A stretch of 64,000 bases of DNA from Cololabis saira (taxonomy: Eukaryota > Chordata > Actinopteri > Beloniformes > Belonidae): assembly GCF_033807715.1 (NCBI RefSeq), contig NC_084598.1, positions 47,101,986 to 47,165,985 on the forward strand, read 5' to 3'. A model generated the notes under the pieces. That model was given only the letters and a program-made list of their open reading frames with translations. It did not search any database and had not been told where the DNA came from. Positions 23,406 to 35,100 of this stretch are shown piece after piece. The position numbers were made by a program, and so were the translations under genes. Numbering within the stretch: position 1 is the stretch's first letter; the number at the start of each line of letters is the position of its first letter.

Positions 23406-23815
23406 TGTCGGTCCCCCCTGCAGCATAGGCCTATAGCAGCATATCTACCACCAAGCTATATTTGAGACTAACTATTATAGTCTTGTTCTATAGCTGCAAC
23501 TATGACTACTGACTCTAACACACTAGAGTTTACACTACCTAGAGATTTACCAACACCAGCTAGAGGTTTACTAAACACTAACTATAGGCTTTACTAAACA
23601 GAAAGGTTTTAAGTTTAGTTTTAAAGGTGGAGGTGGTGTCAGCCTCCTTAACCCAGATTGGAAGTTGGTTCCATAGTAATGGTGCCTGATAGCAGAACGC
23701 CTGCCCTCCAAATCTACATTTAGATACTCTAGGAACTACGAGTAAACCTGCACTCTGAGAACAGAGAGCTCTGCCAGGAACATAAGGCACTATCAGTGTT
23801 CCGTGTTTAGAAGGA
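23405..23815 (-). mobile_element. LINE 3' remnant encoding the ORF2 C-terminus
   Basis: On the minus strand, upstream of a stop at 23578, the frame reads YVPGRALCSQSAGLLVVPRV, CRFGGQAFCYQAPLLWNQLP and STFKTKLKTFLFSKAYS, the standard C-terminus of jockey/L2-type fish LINEs. The 3' flank repeats the CTAGAGTTTACACTACCTAG text also found at 22500-22530, so a small duplication surrounds it. Only about 75 residues are left. Confidence 0.8.
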
Positions 23816-24239
23816 GGTAATAAAGAATAAACCGGTGTTCCGTGTTCAGATGGAGGTAATAAAGAATAAACCGGTGTTCCGTGTTTAGAAGGAGGTAATA
23901 AAGAATAAACCGGTGTTCCGTGTTTAGAAGGAGGTAATAAAGAATAAACCGGTGTTCCGTGTTCAGATGGAGGTAAGAAAGAATAAACTGGTGTTCCGTG
24001 TTCAGATGGAGGTAATAAAGAATAAACCGGTGTTCCGTGTTCAGATGGAGGTAAGAAAGAATAAACTGGTGTTCCGTGTTCAGATGGAGGTAATAAAGAA
24101 TAAACCGGTGTTCCGTGTTTAGAAGGAGGTAATAAAGAATAAACCGGTGTTCCGTGTTTAGAAGGAGGTAATAAAGAATAAACCGGTGTTCCGTGTTCAG
24201 ATGGAGGTAATAAAGAATAAACCGGTGTTCCGTGTTCAG
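23815..24239. repeat. 39-bp minisatellite ending in the acceptor of the next exon
   Basis: About eleven copies of a 39-bp unit, GTGTTCCGTGTTCAGATGGA then GGTAATAAAGAATAAACCG (variant TTTAGAAGGA). The last copy runs straight into the myt1 exon: TGTTCCGTGTTCAG|ATGGAC. On the minus strand the unit is open with the LINE remnant (PPSEHGTPVYSLL), so the array apparently amplified LINE coding sequence abutting the splice site. Confidence 0.93.
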
Positions 24240-24439
24240 ATGGACTACGCACCTCCGTCCTACACGTCCTCCGAGGCCGAGGACGAGGACCAGGACCAGG
24301 ACAACCTGGACAACCTGGAGGGCCTGGAGAGCCTGGAGAGCCTGGAGAGCCTGGAGGACAGGAAGTATCCTGGAGAAGTCACCAGCTCCAGCTTCAAGCT
24401 CAAGTTCCAGCCCAAAGACAGCAAGAAAGACGTCCTGGT
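24240..24439 (+). CDS. myt1: myt1 exon: linker before zinc finger 4
   Basis: The acceptor CGTGTTCAG ends at 24239; the donor GTAAGT starts at 24440. Phase 0 in, phase 2 out. It encodes MDYAPPSYTSSEAEDEDQDQ, a short GLESLESLESLED repeat from 9/12-bp units, then RKYPGEVTSSSFKLKFQPKD and SKKDVLV (last Val split). RKYPGEVT and FKLKF match Myt1. The internal ATG is not a start; it is residue continuity. Confidence 0.93.
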
Positions 24440-25009
24440 GTAAGTAACGCCCCGTTACCTTTCAGCCCTCGTTAGCAGCCGGTTCTACCACCGGTTCAGG
24501 AAACTGGACCTCCAACAAACCCTGAAATGTCATCTTAACACATCATAATCTTGATCTTAACACATTTGGTTTGTAGAATGAGAGAAAATAAGACGAATTT
24601 TGACATTGTTAACCCCTAAAACATGAGAGGAAGTGTATTACTTACTGTACCACAGCAGCAGTAGCAGCAGCTCCGCTCCGCTCTTTCATTTCCCTTTTAT
24701 TCTGGCCAAAACAAGATGATCATCATTATATAATATTATTATATACGAATATTATAATATTAATATTATATCATAATATTATTATACTTAATATTATATT
24801 TATGACATATACGTATCACTTAGCAACCAAACACCGCTGCATCTCATTGTGGGAAGTTTCTGCTCGGCTAGTCCATCAATCCACACTAATACATTTCTCC
24901 GGAATGAGTATGGATAGTACATACTACTGAGTACGTTCTAATGTTTCGGGCGTGCTAAAAAATCTTGCACACTCATTTTGTTAATCATTAGGGTGGAAGT
25001 GTGGGATTT
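24440..25009. other. Unique AT-rich intron
   Basis: No exon or clear mobile element. A strongly AT-rich patch of TAATATTAT words covers about 24715-24810. Confidence 0.6.
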
Positions 25010-26035
25010 CGGACGCAGCCAATGACTTAGCAGCTGAATTCTGGTTGCCCCGGCAACAAGAACCTCCCGGAAGAATCTTTCTGGTTTTTCTCTGAGAAAA
25101 ACCCAGATTTTGGCTTCTGACAAGGTCTAAAATAACTCCGATTTGTGATCAAACCGTAGCTCGTAGCAGAAAAAGGAAAACATCGTGAGAGACACAGAAC
25201 CCGGCAGATTCTGACGATCTTAATTTTATTCAGATATTCCTTAAAATGAGTGAGTAAGCTCAGTGCGAAGACAGAGTGAGATTCTTTTGAAGAAAACGTT
25301 TGATTACATTACAGTGAATGGGGACTGAGACAGGTATTGGCGCGCTCTAGCCACCCCGTTTACATTTTGTGCATACCCCACCTGTCAAACTCACATTTTA
25401 TGAATCCCAACACCTATGTCTACATTCTGACCAAAAATTATGTGTCTCCCTTTTACGGTTTGGCCGTGAGCTTGAGGTACAAATAAAATTTCAGGTTATT
25501 TTTTTACTGTTTCTCGCACTCTAGCAACCGACACCCGCACTCTAGATTTGACAAAAAAGTGATTTCCAGTCCTCGCTTGAGTGCTCATATCTTGAAAAGT
25601 TTACATTTTAGGAAACAACTGTTTGGGGTTTTGAGAGAAAAGAGAAGTTTTCCTCCGTTTTGAAGTTTGAATGACATTTCTACGTGCAAGTATGAGAAAG
25701 TTAGGTGACTCAGAAAAAAGGTGAATTTTGGCTTTTTAAAAATTTTACTCATCCACTCTGAAAGGGTTTTTTTGGCCGTTTTTTTGGGAATAACTTTGGG
25801 AAAAATGGTAATTTTAACACCAAAAGTCATAGCACACTATTCCCGATCGAGCCGCACATTTTGATATATGATGCGCCTGGGTCCTCTGAAATCTGTAGGA
25901 GGAGTAGCGAACCGAAATCTGTCCGGAAAATTAATTTAAAAAATAAACACGCAGGATAACAATAGTGCCTCTGGCTCTGCCAGCTATGGAGGAGGTGTGC
26001 CTCGTGGCGCAGCCGTGGCACTAATAATAACAATA
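25010..26035. mobile_element. Dispersed element, copy B (inverted relative to 11022-12200)
   Basis: It ends with CGCAGCCGTGGCACTAATAA, the complement of the start of copy A, and shares its internal blocks (CCACCTGTCAAACTCACATT, TGAATCCCAACACCTATGTC, TTTACGGTTTGGCCGTGAGC). Copy A gives the complement of each with scattered differences, so these are two separate insertions of one family. Non-coding, class unknown. Confidence 0.6.
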
Positions 26036-26269
26036 CTGGCTGTGGCTCCGCCCACCTTCCAGGTCTGTCTCTGATTGGTTGGATGACGTCACATGTTGTC
26101 CAGAGTTTGTTCTGAGTTGCTCAGGTTGAAGTTATAATCCAGGTTTGGTGTTTTTGATGCTCAAACACTTTTCTGGCAGTAAAAGGAGAACTGGAACTTT
26201 ATTACAACATCAGAATCTTTGCTGCATGCATCCCCAGAAATCCCAACTGTGACTTTCAAACCTCATTAA

Positions 26270-26940
<671 letters not shown>

Positions 26941-27459
26941 TATTCTAGCTCCGTAGAACCCTGGTCCTGGATCCGGACCCTAGTGGTCTGAAGAGGACCT
27001 GCAAGTCTGGATCCGGACCCAATTGGTCAGTAGAGGAACCGAGGTTCTGGATCCAGACCCTAGTGGTTCTGGATCCAGACCCTGGTGGTCAGCAGAGGAA
27101 CTGCAGGTTTCTGTGTGGGGTTTCCATGTTTTCCTGGTGGTTCCCGGGTCTGGTCCCGGGTTCTCCTGGTGGTTCCCGGGTCTGGTCCCGGGGCTGGTCC
27201 CGGGTCCCCAGTCCCCCCCACAGTGTTCTGGGTCTAGGACCCGGTCCCCGGTCCCCAGGGGGGCGTGGCCTGAGCAGGTACAGATGATGATGACGGACGG
27301 CTCCTGGAGCCAGTTCCTCCATCAGATCTCCACCGGAGTTTCTGGTTCAGATCTGAGTTTCTGGTTCAGCTGGTTCAGCTCTGTTCTGTCTCTTCAGTCA
27401 GTGATCCAGACCTTCTGTCCTCACTGTGGTTTTCTGCTTCTCTCTCTCTAATCTTCCAG
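26941..27459. other. Intron with short TCTGGATCC-type repeats
   Basis: Four near copies of TCTGGATCCGGACCCTAGTGG lie at about 26966-27085 (given here as TCTGGATCCRGACCC), then TGGTTCCCGGGTCTGGTCCC repeats to 27210. From there to 27459 the sequence is unique, ending in the acceptor TAATCTTCCAG. Confidence 0.75.
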
Positions 27460-27528
27460 TCTGTCAGGCTGTCCTCTCGCTGATAAATCCCTTCGGACCC
27501 TCATGGCTGCCCACACAGCTGAGCTGAA
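27460..27528 (+). CDS. myt1: myt1 exon: end of zinc finger 4 and linker
   Basis: The acceptor TCTTCCAG ends at 27459; the donor GTACGT starts at 27529. Phase 2 in and out. It encodes [20 protein letters not shown] and AELK (last Lys split). The Cys completes finger 4. [11 protein letters not shown] and the AAH-AELK linker match Myt1 between fingers 4 and 5. Confidence 0.96.
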
Positions 27529-27691
27529 GTACGTCTGCTTCCTCTCTGACCTGTAGCTGCTCTGTTGTCCACCACTTCCTCTCCGTACCTCCATACTGCA
27601 GTAACCCCATCAGAGAGACAATCAATCAATCGTTGTGATAACCACCGGAACGCTGCCGTTCCCTGATAACGACCCTCTCCATGTGTCCCAG

Positions 27692-27754
27692 GTGTCCCAC
27701 GCCGGGCTGTGACGGATCCGGCCACATCACGGGAAACTACGCCTCGCACCGAAG
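27692..27754 (+). CDS. myt1: myt1 exon: first part of zinc finger 5
   Basis: The acceptor GTGTCCCAG ends at 27691; the donor GTCAGA starts at 27755. It encodes [20 protein letters not shown] and R, phase 2 in and out. It has the same length and sequence pattern as the finger 4 exon at 26350, showing the two-exon finger module was duplicated. GTCAGA is a weak donor. Confidence 0.95.
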
Positions 27755-28048
27755 GTCAGAGTCCCCTCCATGTTCCCTAGAGCTCCTGCTCACAGACCCG
27801 GGAAGTCAACTTCCTGTTATTGCCACACGGCTTGGCCGGTGGAATTAGCTGCAACGATACAAAAGACATTTTCCCAAGAAAAAGACAGAGACGTAACAAT
27901 GCAGACAAAACTGGACACACAACAGCACATATCAGACAGAACCACCGAAACAGGACAAGAGGTTAAGCATTTAGTAGCCGTACGGCCGAGGGAAAGAAAG
28001 AGTCGTTGTATTTCTTGTTCCTTTTACCCAGTGACTCATCAATAATCC
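27755..28048. other. Unique intron
   Basis: No recognisable feature between the finger 5 donor and the minisatellite at 28049. Confidence 0.6.
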
Positions 28049-28213
28049 TCCTCTGGGAGCGGATAGTTAGCAGGGTGTGAGGGTTAAATAGATAGCTAGC
28101 AGGGTGTGAGGAGTTTAAACAGATAGCTAGCAGGGTGTGAGGAGTTTAAACAGATAGTTAGCAGGGTGTGAGGATTTTAAACAGATAGCTAGCAGGTCTG
28201 AGGAGCTTAAACT
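28049..28213. repeat. About 30-bp minisatellite, left part (split by transposon)
   Basis: Copies of GGGTGTGAGGAGTTTAAACA followed by GATAGCTAGCA with small length variants. The array resumes at 30558 on the other side of a long-TIR element. Confidence 0.92.
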
Positions 28214-30557
28214 AACCTGATCTCACAAAAATCCGTGAAATGCCCACGACCTCTCACCACTATTTTCCGTGGTACCAACACGGAAAGTGGTGTAATTCCG
28301 TGTGAGCACCACGGATATTGTACCATGCAAAGTCCATGCAGTGTTTTATTGAGGTTTTAATGGGAGCACCACGGATATAGTACTATGCGAAGTCAATGGG
28401 ATCCGTCACCCGATTTGACTTCTGTCATACCATCGAATGAAGGACAAAACGATAACAATCATCCAATAGATATGGGCCAGTAGGGCCCTACTCTACCTAC
28501 TAGTAGGCGCAGGAGGCTGTTGTCGCCCCTTTCTATGGCTAACCCCATGTTATTAATGCTCAGTAGGCACAGAAGTTTTGTTATGAAGCTCACACCTCAC
28601 CTCCCTTTATTATGTATTTAGCTAGAATTTTAAAACCTGAACAATAGAATTCAACGTGCCGGATCTTGTCCATTAAAAACAATACTTTATGGAACATAGT
28701 GTAACGACCACAGATAAGATAAGGCCTTGCCCGTCTGGGCAACACATCAGCATTTGGCCGACTGGTTAGTGCAGTTGACTGTGGTCTGGGAGACTGGTTA
28801 GTGCAGTTGACTGTGGTCTGGGAGACTGGTTAGTGCAGTTGACTGTGGTCTGGGAGACTGGTTAGTGCAGTTGACTGTGGTCTGGGAGACTGGTTAGTGC
28901 AGTTGACTGTGGTCTGGGAGACTGGTTAGTGCAGTTGACTGTGGTCTGGGAGACTGGTTAGTGCAGTTGACTGTGGTCTGGGAGACTGGTTAGTGCAGTT
29001 GACTGTGGTCTGGGAGACTGGTTAGTGCAGTTGACTGTGGTCTGGGAGACTGGTTAGTGCAGTTGACTGTGGTCTGGGAGACTGGTTAGTGCAGTTGACT
29101 GTGGTCTGGGAGACTGGTTAGTGCAGTTGACTGTGGTCTGGGAGACTGGTTAGTGCAGTTGACTGTGGTCTGGGAGACTGGTTAGTGCAGTTGACTGTGG
29201 TCTGGGAGACTGGTTAGTGCAGTTGACTGTGGTCTGGGAGACTGGTTAGTGCAGTTGACTGTGGTCTGGGAGACTGGTTAGTGCAGTTGACTGTGGTCTG
29301 GGAGACTGGTTAGTGCAGTTGACTGTGGTCTGGGAGACTGGTTAGTGCAGTTGACTGGTCTGGGAGACTGGTTAGTGCAGTTGACTGTGGTCTGGGAGAC
29401 TGGTTAGTGCAGTTGACTGTGGTCTGGGAGACTGGTTAGTGCAGTTGACTGTGGTCTGGGAGAGACTGGTTAGTGCAGTTGACTGTGGTCTGGGAGACTG
29501 GTTAGTGCAGTTGACTGTGGTCTGGGAGACTGTGGTTCGAGACGCTCTGGGCACGACTTGTTCGCCACAGTATTTTCCTCATTGTGTTATGGTTTTCTTT
29601 TAATATCTTTAACATTTCTAAACACAAAAACACGAAAGTGTCCTTGATAATTCAATAATACAATAGGTTCATGTTAAGGACATCTGTTTTAATTAGTTCT
29701 CCTTCGATTATGACATGTTATTAATGCTCAGTAGGCACAGGTTTGTTATGTATTGTTATGAGGCCTATTTCGTGTCTTTTTTTGCACAGTTCACTAACGC
29801 TTTGAGCTAGGAGGCTGCAATTCTAGACTCTGTATCAGGAGGTGACTTTCATCCACTGTGCGGAGTTTCAGATCTGTGTGACCTTCGGAAGTGTCAAAGG
29901 TCACCGCGTCTGTTGCTTTTTGGCCTGCGAAGACTATTTTGTGTCTTTTTTTGCATAGTTCACCAACACTTTGAGCTAAGAGGCTGAAATTCTAGACTCT
30001 GTATCAGGAGGTGACTCTCATCCACTGTGCCGAGGTCCAGACCCGTGCGACCTTCGGAAGTGCCAAGGGTCACCGTGTGTGGTGCCTTTTTCGGGCCTTT
30101 TTTGTGTGTTTTTTGAATAATTCAGCTTTGAGCTGGGAGGCTGATTTTTGACTATATAATAATAATATATAATAATATAATATATAGATAATAATAATGT
30201 CATATCCGTGTATATATCACGACGACGGTATCTATTGATTCGCATTGTACAATATCCGTGGTGCTCCCATTAAAACCTCAATAAAACACTGCTAAAACAG
30301 CGTTAAAAACATGCTTTTACAAACTGACAGTAACAAACAGTACCTTGCACGACAAAAACGCATAATTTAGCCACTATAACAAAGAATGATATATAAATAA
30401 TAATAATGTAATAATCCGTGTATATATCACGACCACGGATCCCATTGACTTGGCATGGTACAATATCCGTGGTGCTCACACGGAATTATACCACTTTTCG
30501 TGTTGGTACCACGGAAAATAGGTCGTGGGCATTTCACGGATTTTGTGAGATCAGGTT
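28214..30557. mobile_element. Long-TIR non-autonomous DNA transposon, copy 1
   Basis: It begins AACCTGATCTCACAAAAATC and ends with the complement (GTGAGATCAGGTT); the inverted repeats extend at least 130 bp with runs such as CCGTGGTACCAACACG and AGCACCACGGATATTGTACC. The flanks AGCTTAAACT / GGCTTAAACA suggest an 8-10 bp target duplication, closest to Mutator-like elements (inference). No transposase ORF. The interior has a 32-bp array with a tRNA-like end and two GAGCTAGGAGGCTG modules (near 29800 and 29970). The second copy is at 42488-45206. Confidence 0.85.
28757..29545 (+). repeat. 32-bp array with tRNA-like A-box, ending in a B-box-like sequence
   Basis: About 24 copies of a 32-bp unit, GACTGGTTAGTGCAGTTGAC then TGTGGTCTGGGA, nearly identical. 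The array starts after ATTTGGCC and ends TGTGGTTCGAGACGCTCTGG. TGGTTAGTGCAG resembles a tRNA D-arm/A-box and GGTTCGAGAC a B-box, about 36 bp apart in a minimal unit. No intact tRNA can be folded with confidence. Confidence 0.85.
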
Positions 30558-30970
30558 GGCTTAAACAGATAGTTAGCAGGGTGTGAGGAGTTTAAACCAA
30601 TAGTTAGCAGGGTGTGAGGGGGTTAAACAGATAGCTAGCAGGGTGTGAGGGTTAAACAGATAGTTAGCAGGGTGAGAGGAGTTTAAACAGATAGCTAGCA
30701 GGGTGTGAGGGTTAAACAGATAGCTAGCAGGTGTGAGGGTTAAACAGATAGTTAGCAGGGTGTGAGGAGTTTAAACAGATAGCTAGCAGGGTGTGAGGGG
30801 GTTAAACAGATAGCTAGCAGGGTGTGAGGGTTAAACAGATAGCTAGCAGGTGTGAGGGTTAAACAGATAGCTAGCAGGGTGTGAGGAGTTTAAACAGATA
30901 GCTAGCAGGGTGTGAGGGTTAAACAGATAGTTAGCAGGGTGTGAGGGTTAAACAGATAGCTAGCAGGTTG
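30558..30970. repeat. About 30-bp minisatellite, right part
   Basis: Continuation of the 28049-28213 array: about 14 copies of AACAGATAGCTAGCAGGGTG with TGAGGGTT or TGAGGAGTTT, ending near TTGAGGGTCCTCAG. Confidence 0.92.
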
Positions 30971-31591
30971 AGGGTCCTCAGTTATCTTAGTTAGTGTGAT
31001 GGTTGGTGTTTGTAAAGTGAGTCCAGAAGTGGGGAGTTCATGTTTAGTGATTTTGGAAGCCGTTTTAAGGATCCTGTCCAGTCTGTGTAGTGAATGTTTG
31101 GATGTGTTGCCGTACCATACGGTGATTCAACCCTGTAATTCAGCCCTGAAGGTGCTGCAGGTAATTCAGCCCTGAAGGTGCAGCAGTGTTAGGGTTAGGG
31201 TTGAAGGAGCAGTTGGGGGACCGGGCTCGTGCCCCGAACGGCTCCTTCAGGCTGGTCTGAGGTTCTAGTTCCAGCAGAACCAACACTGGGAGAGCGGGCT
31301 GAGGTTGTAGTTCCAGCAGAACCAACACTGGGAGAGCGGGCTGAGGTTGTAGTTCCAGCAGAACCAACACTGGGAGAGCGGGCTGAGGGTTCTGAACTCT
31401 GGACCACAAAGACCCGACTCGGTTCAGATCCAAACTAAACCATCAGAACGCCATTCGGCTCATTACAGCACTTTCACTTTGTTTTGTTATTTCTTGGTTA
31501 GTTGGTTGGTTGGTTGATGGATGGTTGAATGACTCCTAAAGCTTCAGATTCCGGAGGTTCTGACCCTGTTCTGTTCTGGTTCTTCCACCAG
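30971..31591. other. Intron with a 42-bp triplicated unit
   Basis: Three near-identical 42-bp copies (31266-31390) of AGTTCCAGCAGAACCAACAC then TGGGAGAGCGGGCTGAGGTTGT. A duplicated AATTCAGCCCTGAAGGTGC lies at 31138 and 31163. Otherwise unique, with GTTGGTTGG near the acceptor TTCTTCCACCAG. Confidence 0.85.
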
Positions 31592-31675
31592 CTTGTCCGG
31601 ATGTCCGCGAGCCAAGAAAGGAGGAATCAAGACGACCCCGACCAAGGACGACAAGGACGACTCTGAGCTGCTGAA
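31592..31675 (+). CDS. myt1: myt1 exon: end of zinc finger 5 and linker
   Basis: The acceptor TTCCACCAG ends at 31591; the donor GTAAGT starts at 31676. Phase 2 in and out. It encodes [20 protein letters not shown] and DKDDSELLK (last Lys split). The Cys completes finger 5. CPRAKK and the acidic/basic linker match Myt1 between fingers 5 and 6. The next exon is 10.5 kb away because two large LINEs occupy the intron. Confidence 0.96.
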
Positions 31676-31718
31676 GTAAGTTCTGTCCCCTCACCGAGGG
31701 ACAAACGTTACTGTTCTC

Positions 31719-31796
31719 TAGGAATGGGTGATATTATACCGTCAAAACAATTCCCCACAGTAAGGATTTGTCATCTTGAGGTAAAAACGATAAATT

Positions 31797-31887
<91 letters not shown>

Positions 31888-31890
31888 CTT
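31719..31890. mobile_element. Partial hAT-like element with (GAAA)n
   Basis: It starts TAGGAATGGGTGATATTATA, the complement of the right end of the element at 16460-17431, and continues to about 90 bp of (GAAA)n, the complement of that element's (TTTC)n. No second terminus was found, so it is truncated. Confidence 0.65.
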
Positions 31891-32111
31891 TTTAAGTCGT
31901 TGATGAAATTATGCTAGGTAGCCGACTTTAGCACATTTAGCTGGGTTTGATATTAGCTTAGCTTGAATACCACAGTCCGAACCCGTTACCTGATCAAACC
32001 TGGTAAAGGTTTCTAGAGATGAAATGTGCATGCGATGGAGAAACTACAGTGTAGAAAGATAACTGAATTTTAATGATTGAATTTGAATGTCTCGTATGAT
32101 ATTCAGATTCA

Positions 32112-32179
32112 TGTTCAGAAAAACTTTATTTATCCCCGAGGGGCAATTTCAAGGCAACTGAGCAGCAAGACGTTGAAGT
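32112..32179. mobile_element. Fragment of an older repeat hosting two LINE insertions (part 1 of 3)
   Basis: AAACTTTATTTATCCCCGAGGGGCAATTTC-type text (shown as TTTATTTATCCCCGAGGGGC) is a common teleost LINE 3'-tail motif. It appears to continue at 35893-36040 and 41944-42120 once the RLE LINE and L1 are removed. Confidence 0.5.
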
Positions 32180-35100
32180 ATAGACCTTGAATACACCTTA
32201 CGGTGATACTTGGACACGTCATCAGTGATTGACCCGGGGTCACTGGGTGTTTCGGGTCTTTAACGATCATACACCCTCACCCGGGCGACCCAGCCGGGGG
32301 TGATCAATCCCCGGCTTGTGTCCAAGTTGCGCACCACGGTTCCCCCCTACGGATCCACAGCCACCGCGAGGCCTTTTCTGCGGCCTCGAGGATGTTCTTG
32401 GTGGCTCTCCTCAATTGCAGTCCTCTAACTCCAAGGAGTTTGAGCACTTTCTGGAGTGAATGTCCAGCAAAACCTCTGCACCCGATTTCCACTGGCTCGC
32501 AGCGGGCTCTCCAGCCATTGCTCCGGCACTCTGTGGTGAGCTCAGCGTATTTGGCCCTCTTGCGCTCGTTGGCCTCATCAATCCGGTCCTCCCAGGGGAC
32601 CGTCAGTTCCAGCAGGACCACTTGCTTGGTGGACTCCGATGTTATTACCATATCTGGGCGGAGTGAAGTGGTAGCTATGTTAGTTGGGAACTTGAGTTGC
32701 CTTCCCAGGTCAACTTGGAGCTGCCAGTCACGAGCGGAAGCGAGGAGTCCTCCTGCCGAGTTTGGCTGGTGTTTGGCCTTCTGCCCTGCTCTAACAAATG
32801 CGATTGACTGCTTCGGGGCGACCTGGGTCTTGCTGTACTGTATCGCTGTGCAGATGGAATCCGCCAAGGATTTTAAAACTTGGTCGTGGCGCCAGCGATA
32901 CCGCCCCTCTCCTAACGCCTTTGGGCAGCAGCTCAAAATGTGCTCCATGGTGCCCCTCCTCTGGCACAACTTGCACTCCGGCGTATCTGCCAGGCCCCAG
33001 GTGTGCAGGTTGGCCGGGCTTGGGAGGACGTCGTAGACTGATTGGATAAGAAACTTTGTGCGCAGAGGTTCTGCTCTCCAGAGCTCTGCCCAGGTGAGTC
33101 TGCGAGGTTCTGCATGCTCCCACCTTGTCCACGCCCCTTGCTTGGACATGCCGACCATCCTGCTGCAGCGTTCCTCCTCCACCTCAGCACGAATCTCTTC
33201 TTGGACTAGTTGGCGCTTCTCCTTACCACGAGCGTGGTCGTAGCGTGGTTTGGGAAAGCTGCCAAGGCCTGCCCTCCCCGTTGCCACGGTTCCAACCAAG
33301 GTTTTGTGCCTCAGCCTTGCCTCCGCTCTGCTAACGGCTTCTTGAGCCTGCCACTTTCTCCCGGTCTTGACCAGAATTCCTGCCGAGGTCACCTTGACAT
33401 CTGCTGAGTCCCTGTACATCATCACCTCTCTGGAGCGGGTGACTTTGAACTCCTCTGTAAGTCCACTGAACGGGAGGTGCAGCTTGGTGGAATGGCCATA
33501 CAGGGCAATGCTGCTTAAGGACCGAGGGAGCCCCAGCCATCTCCTGAGAAACTGGCTGATGGTCTTCTCTAGTGCCTCTACCGTTGTCATGGGTACCTCG
33601 TAGACTAACAGGGGCCAGAGTATTCTAGGCAGGACTCCGTGTTGGTACATCCAGGCCTTGAACTTTCCTGGGAGACCGGATTTGTCGATGGCTGTGAGCC
33701 AAGAAGACAAGTCGCTCTTGGTCTGCTGTACTGCTGCTGCATCCTTCAGGGAGCTGTCAAAGATTTTACCCAGGCTCTTGACAGGTTTTTCGGTCACTGT
33801 TGGAATCTTGGTCCCTCCCAATGTAAAGCGGAACTTATCGGCCACTTTACCTTTCTTCAGGACCAGAGACCTTGACTTAGCTGGCTTGAAGCTCATCTTC
33901 GCCCATGTGATGAGCTGTTCAAGCCCCTGAAGGAGCCACCTGCACCCAGGCACAGATGTGGTCATCACTGTTAAGTCGTCCATAAAGGCTCTTATGGGTG
34001 GCTGCCGGGTCCCAGATCTTGATTTGGGCCCTCTGCATTCTACCTCCGCCGACTTAACAATCATGTTCATGGCCAAGGAGAAGAGCGACACCGAGATAGT
34101 ACAGCCGGTGATTATGCCCTTCTCCAGGCGGTACCAGGCAGATGTTACTTGGCCTGAGGAGACTCTTGCACTGAAGTCATTGTAATAGTCCATGATGAGG
34201 TTGCAGATCTTCTCAGGGACGTGATGTTTCGTCAGTGCTGTTTCGACAAGTTTATGTGGGATCGATCCGTAGGCATTGGTTAAGTCAAGCCAGAGGGTTG
34301 CCAAGTCTCCTTTGCTTTCCCTTGCCTCCCGGATCAGCTGTGTCACCACTCCTGTATGCTCCAAGCACCCAGGCACTCCCGGAACTCCCCCCTTCTGGAC
34401 AGAGGTGTCTATGTAGGCATTCTTCAGGAGGAACTCTGTTAGTCGTTGGGACACAATCTTAAAGAAAATCTTGCTCTCAACGCTGAGCAGTGAAATGATG
34501 CGAAACTGCTCGATGTTGCTGGAGTTCTCTTCCTTCGGGATCCAGATGCCTTCGGCGTGCCTCCACTGGGCGGCAACTTTCCCTCTTCGCCAGACCACCT
34601 TTAAGATCTTCCACAGGCGTTTGAGAATCCGTGGACACTGCTTGTAGACCCTGTAGGGTACGCCACTGGGGCCGGGTACCGAACTAGATCTTGCAGCTTT
34701 GACAGCTTCTTTTACCTCTGCCAGGGTGGGCTCAGCAACGTTGAATTCGGTCACTGGTTCTGGAGGTGTCACCAGTGTCTTGCAAGGGCAAAGCTCTTGA
34801 TCTCTTGAAGTGTCACTGAGGTTGGTGTTGAGATGGTGGTTGATCTCTTCTACAGGGCAATCCAGGTGGCCACTTCGCTTCTGGCCCAGTAGCCTCTTAG
34901 TGAAAGCAAAGGGGTTGCCAATAAAGGCGCTTCGCTTCCGAGCCCTTTCTTTGCCCTTCCTTCGGTGCCACTCGGCCCTCCTCAACGTGATGAGTTTCTT
35001 CCTTATGATGTTAGTGAGTTCTGCTAGAGCAAGTCTCTCCTCTTCTTTGGCTGCCTTGAATTGGTGTCTCAAGGATTTCAGCTCTTGTCTCAGCTGACTT

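Noticed and set aside
22593..23465. Phe/Val/Arg and Lys/Arg-rich frames resembling a basic protein
   Set aside because: Both strands of a 12-bp CGTACGTTTTTT array; no conserved domain.
24186..24443. Start of a separate gene at the ATG of MDYAPPSYTS
   Set aside because: The ATG immediately follows an acceptor and the phase fits the upstream myt1 exon; homologous residues continue across the junction.
28757..29545. Regular 32-bp repeats suggestive of a CRISPR array
   Set aside because: Units are directly adjacent with no spacers, and the genome is vertebrate; it is a minisatellite in a transposon.
28757..29545. Cluster of tRNA genes
   Set aside because: Only A-box-like and one B-box-like segment are present; no complete cloverleaf could be drawn.
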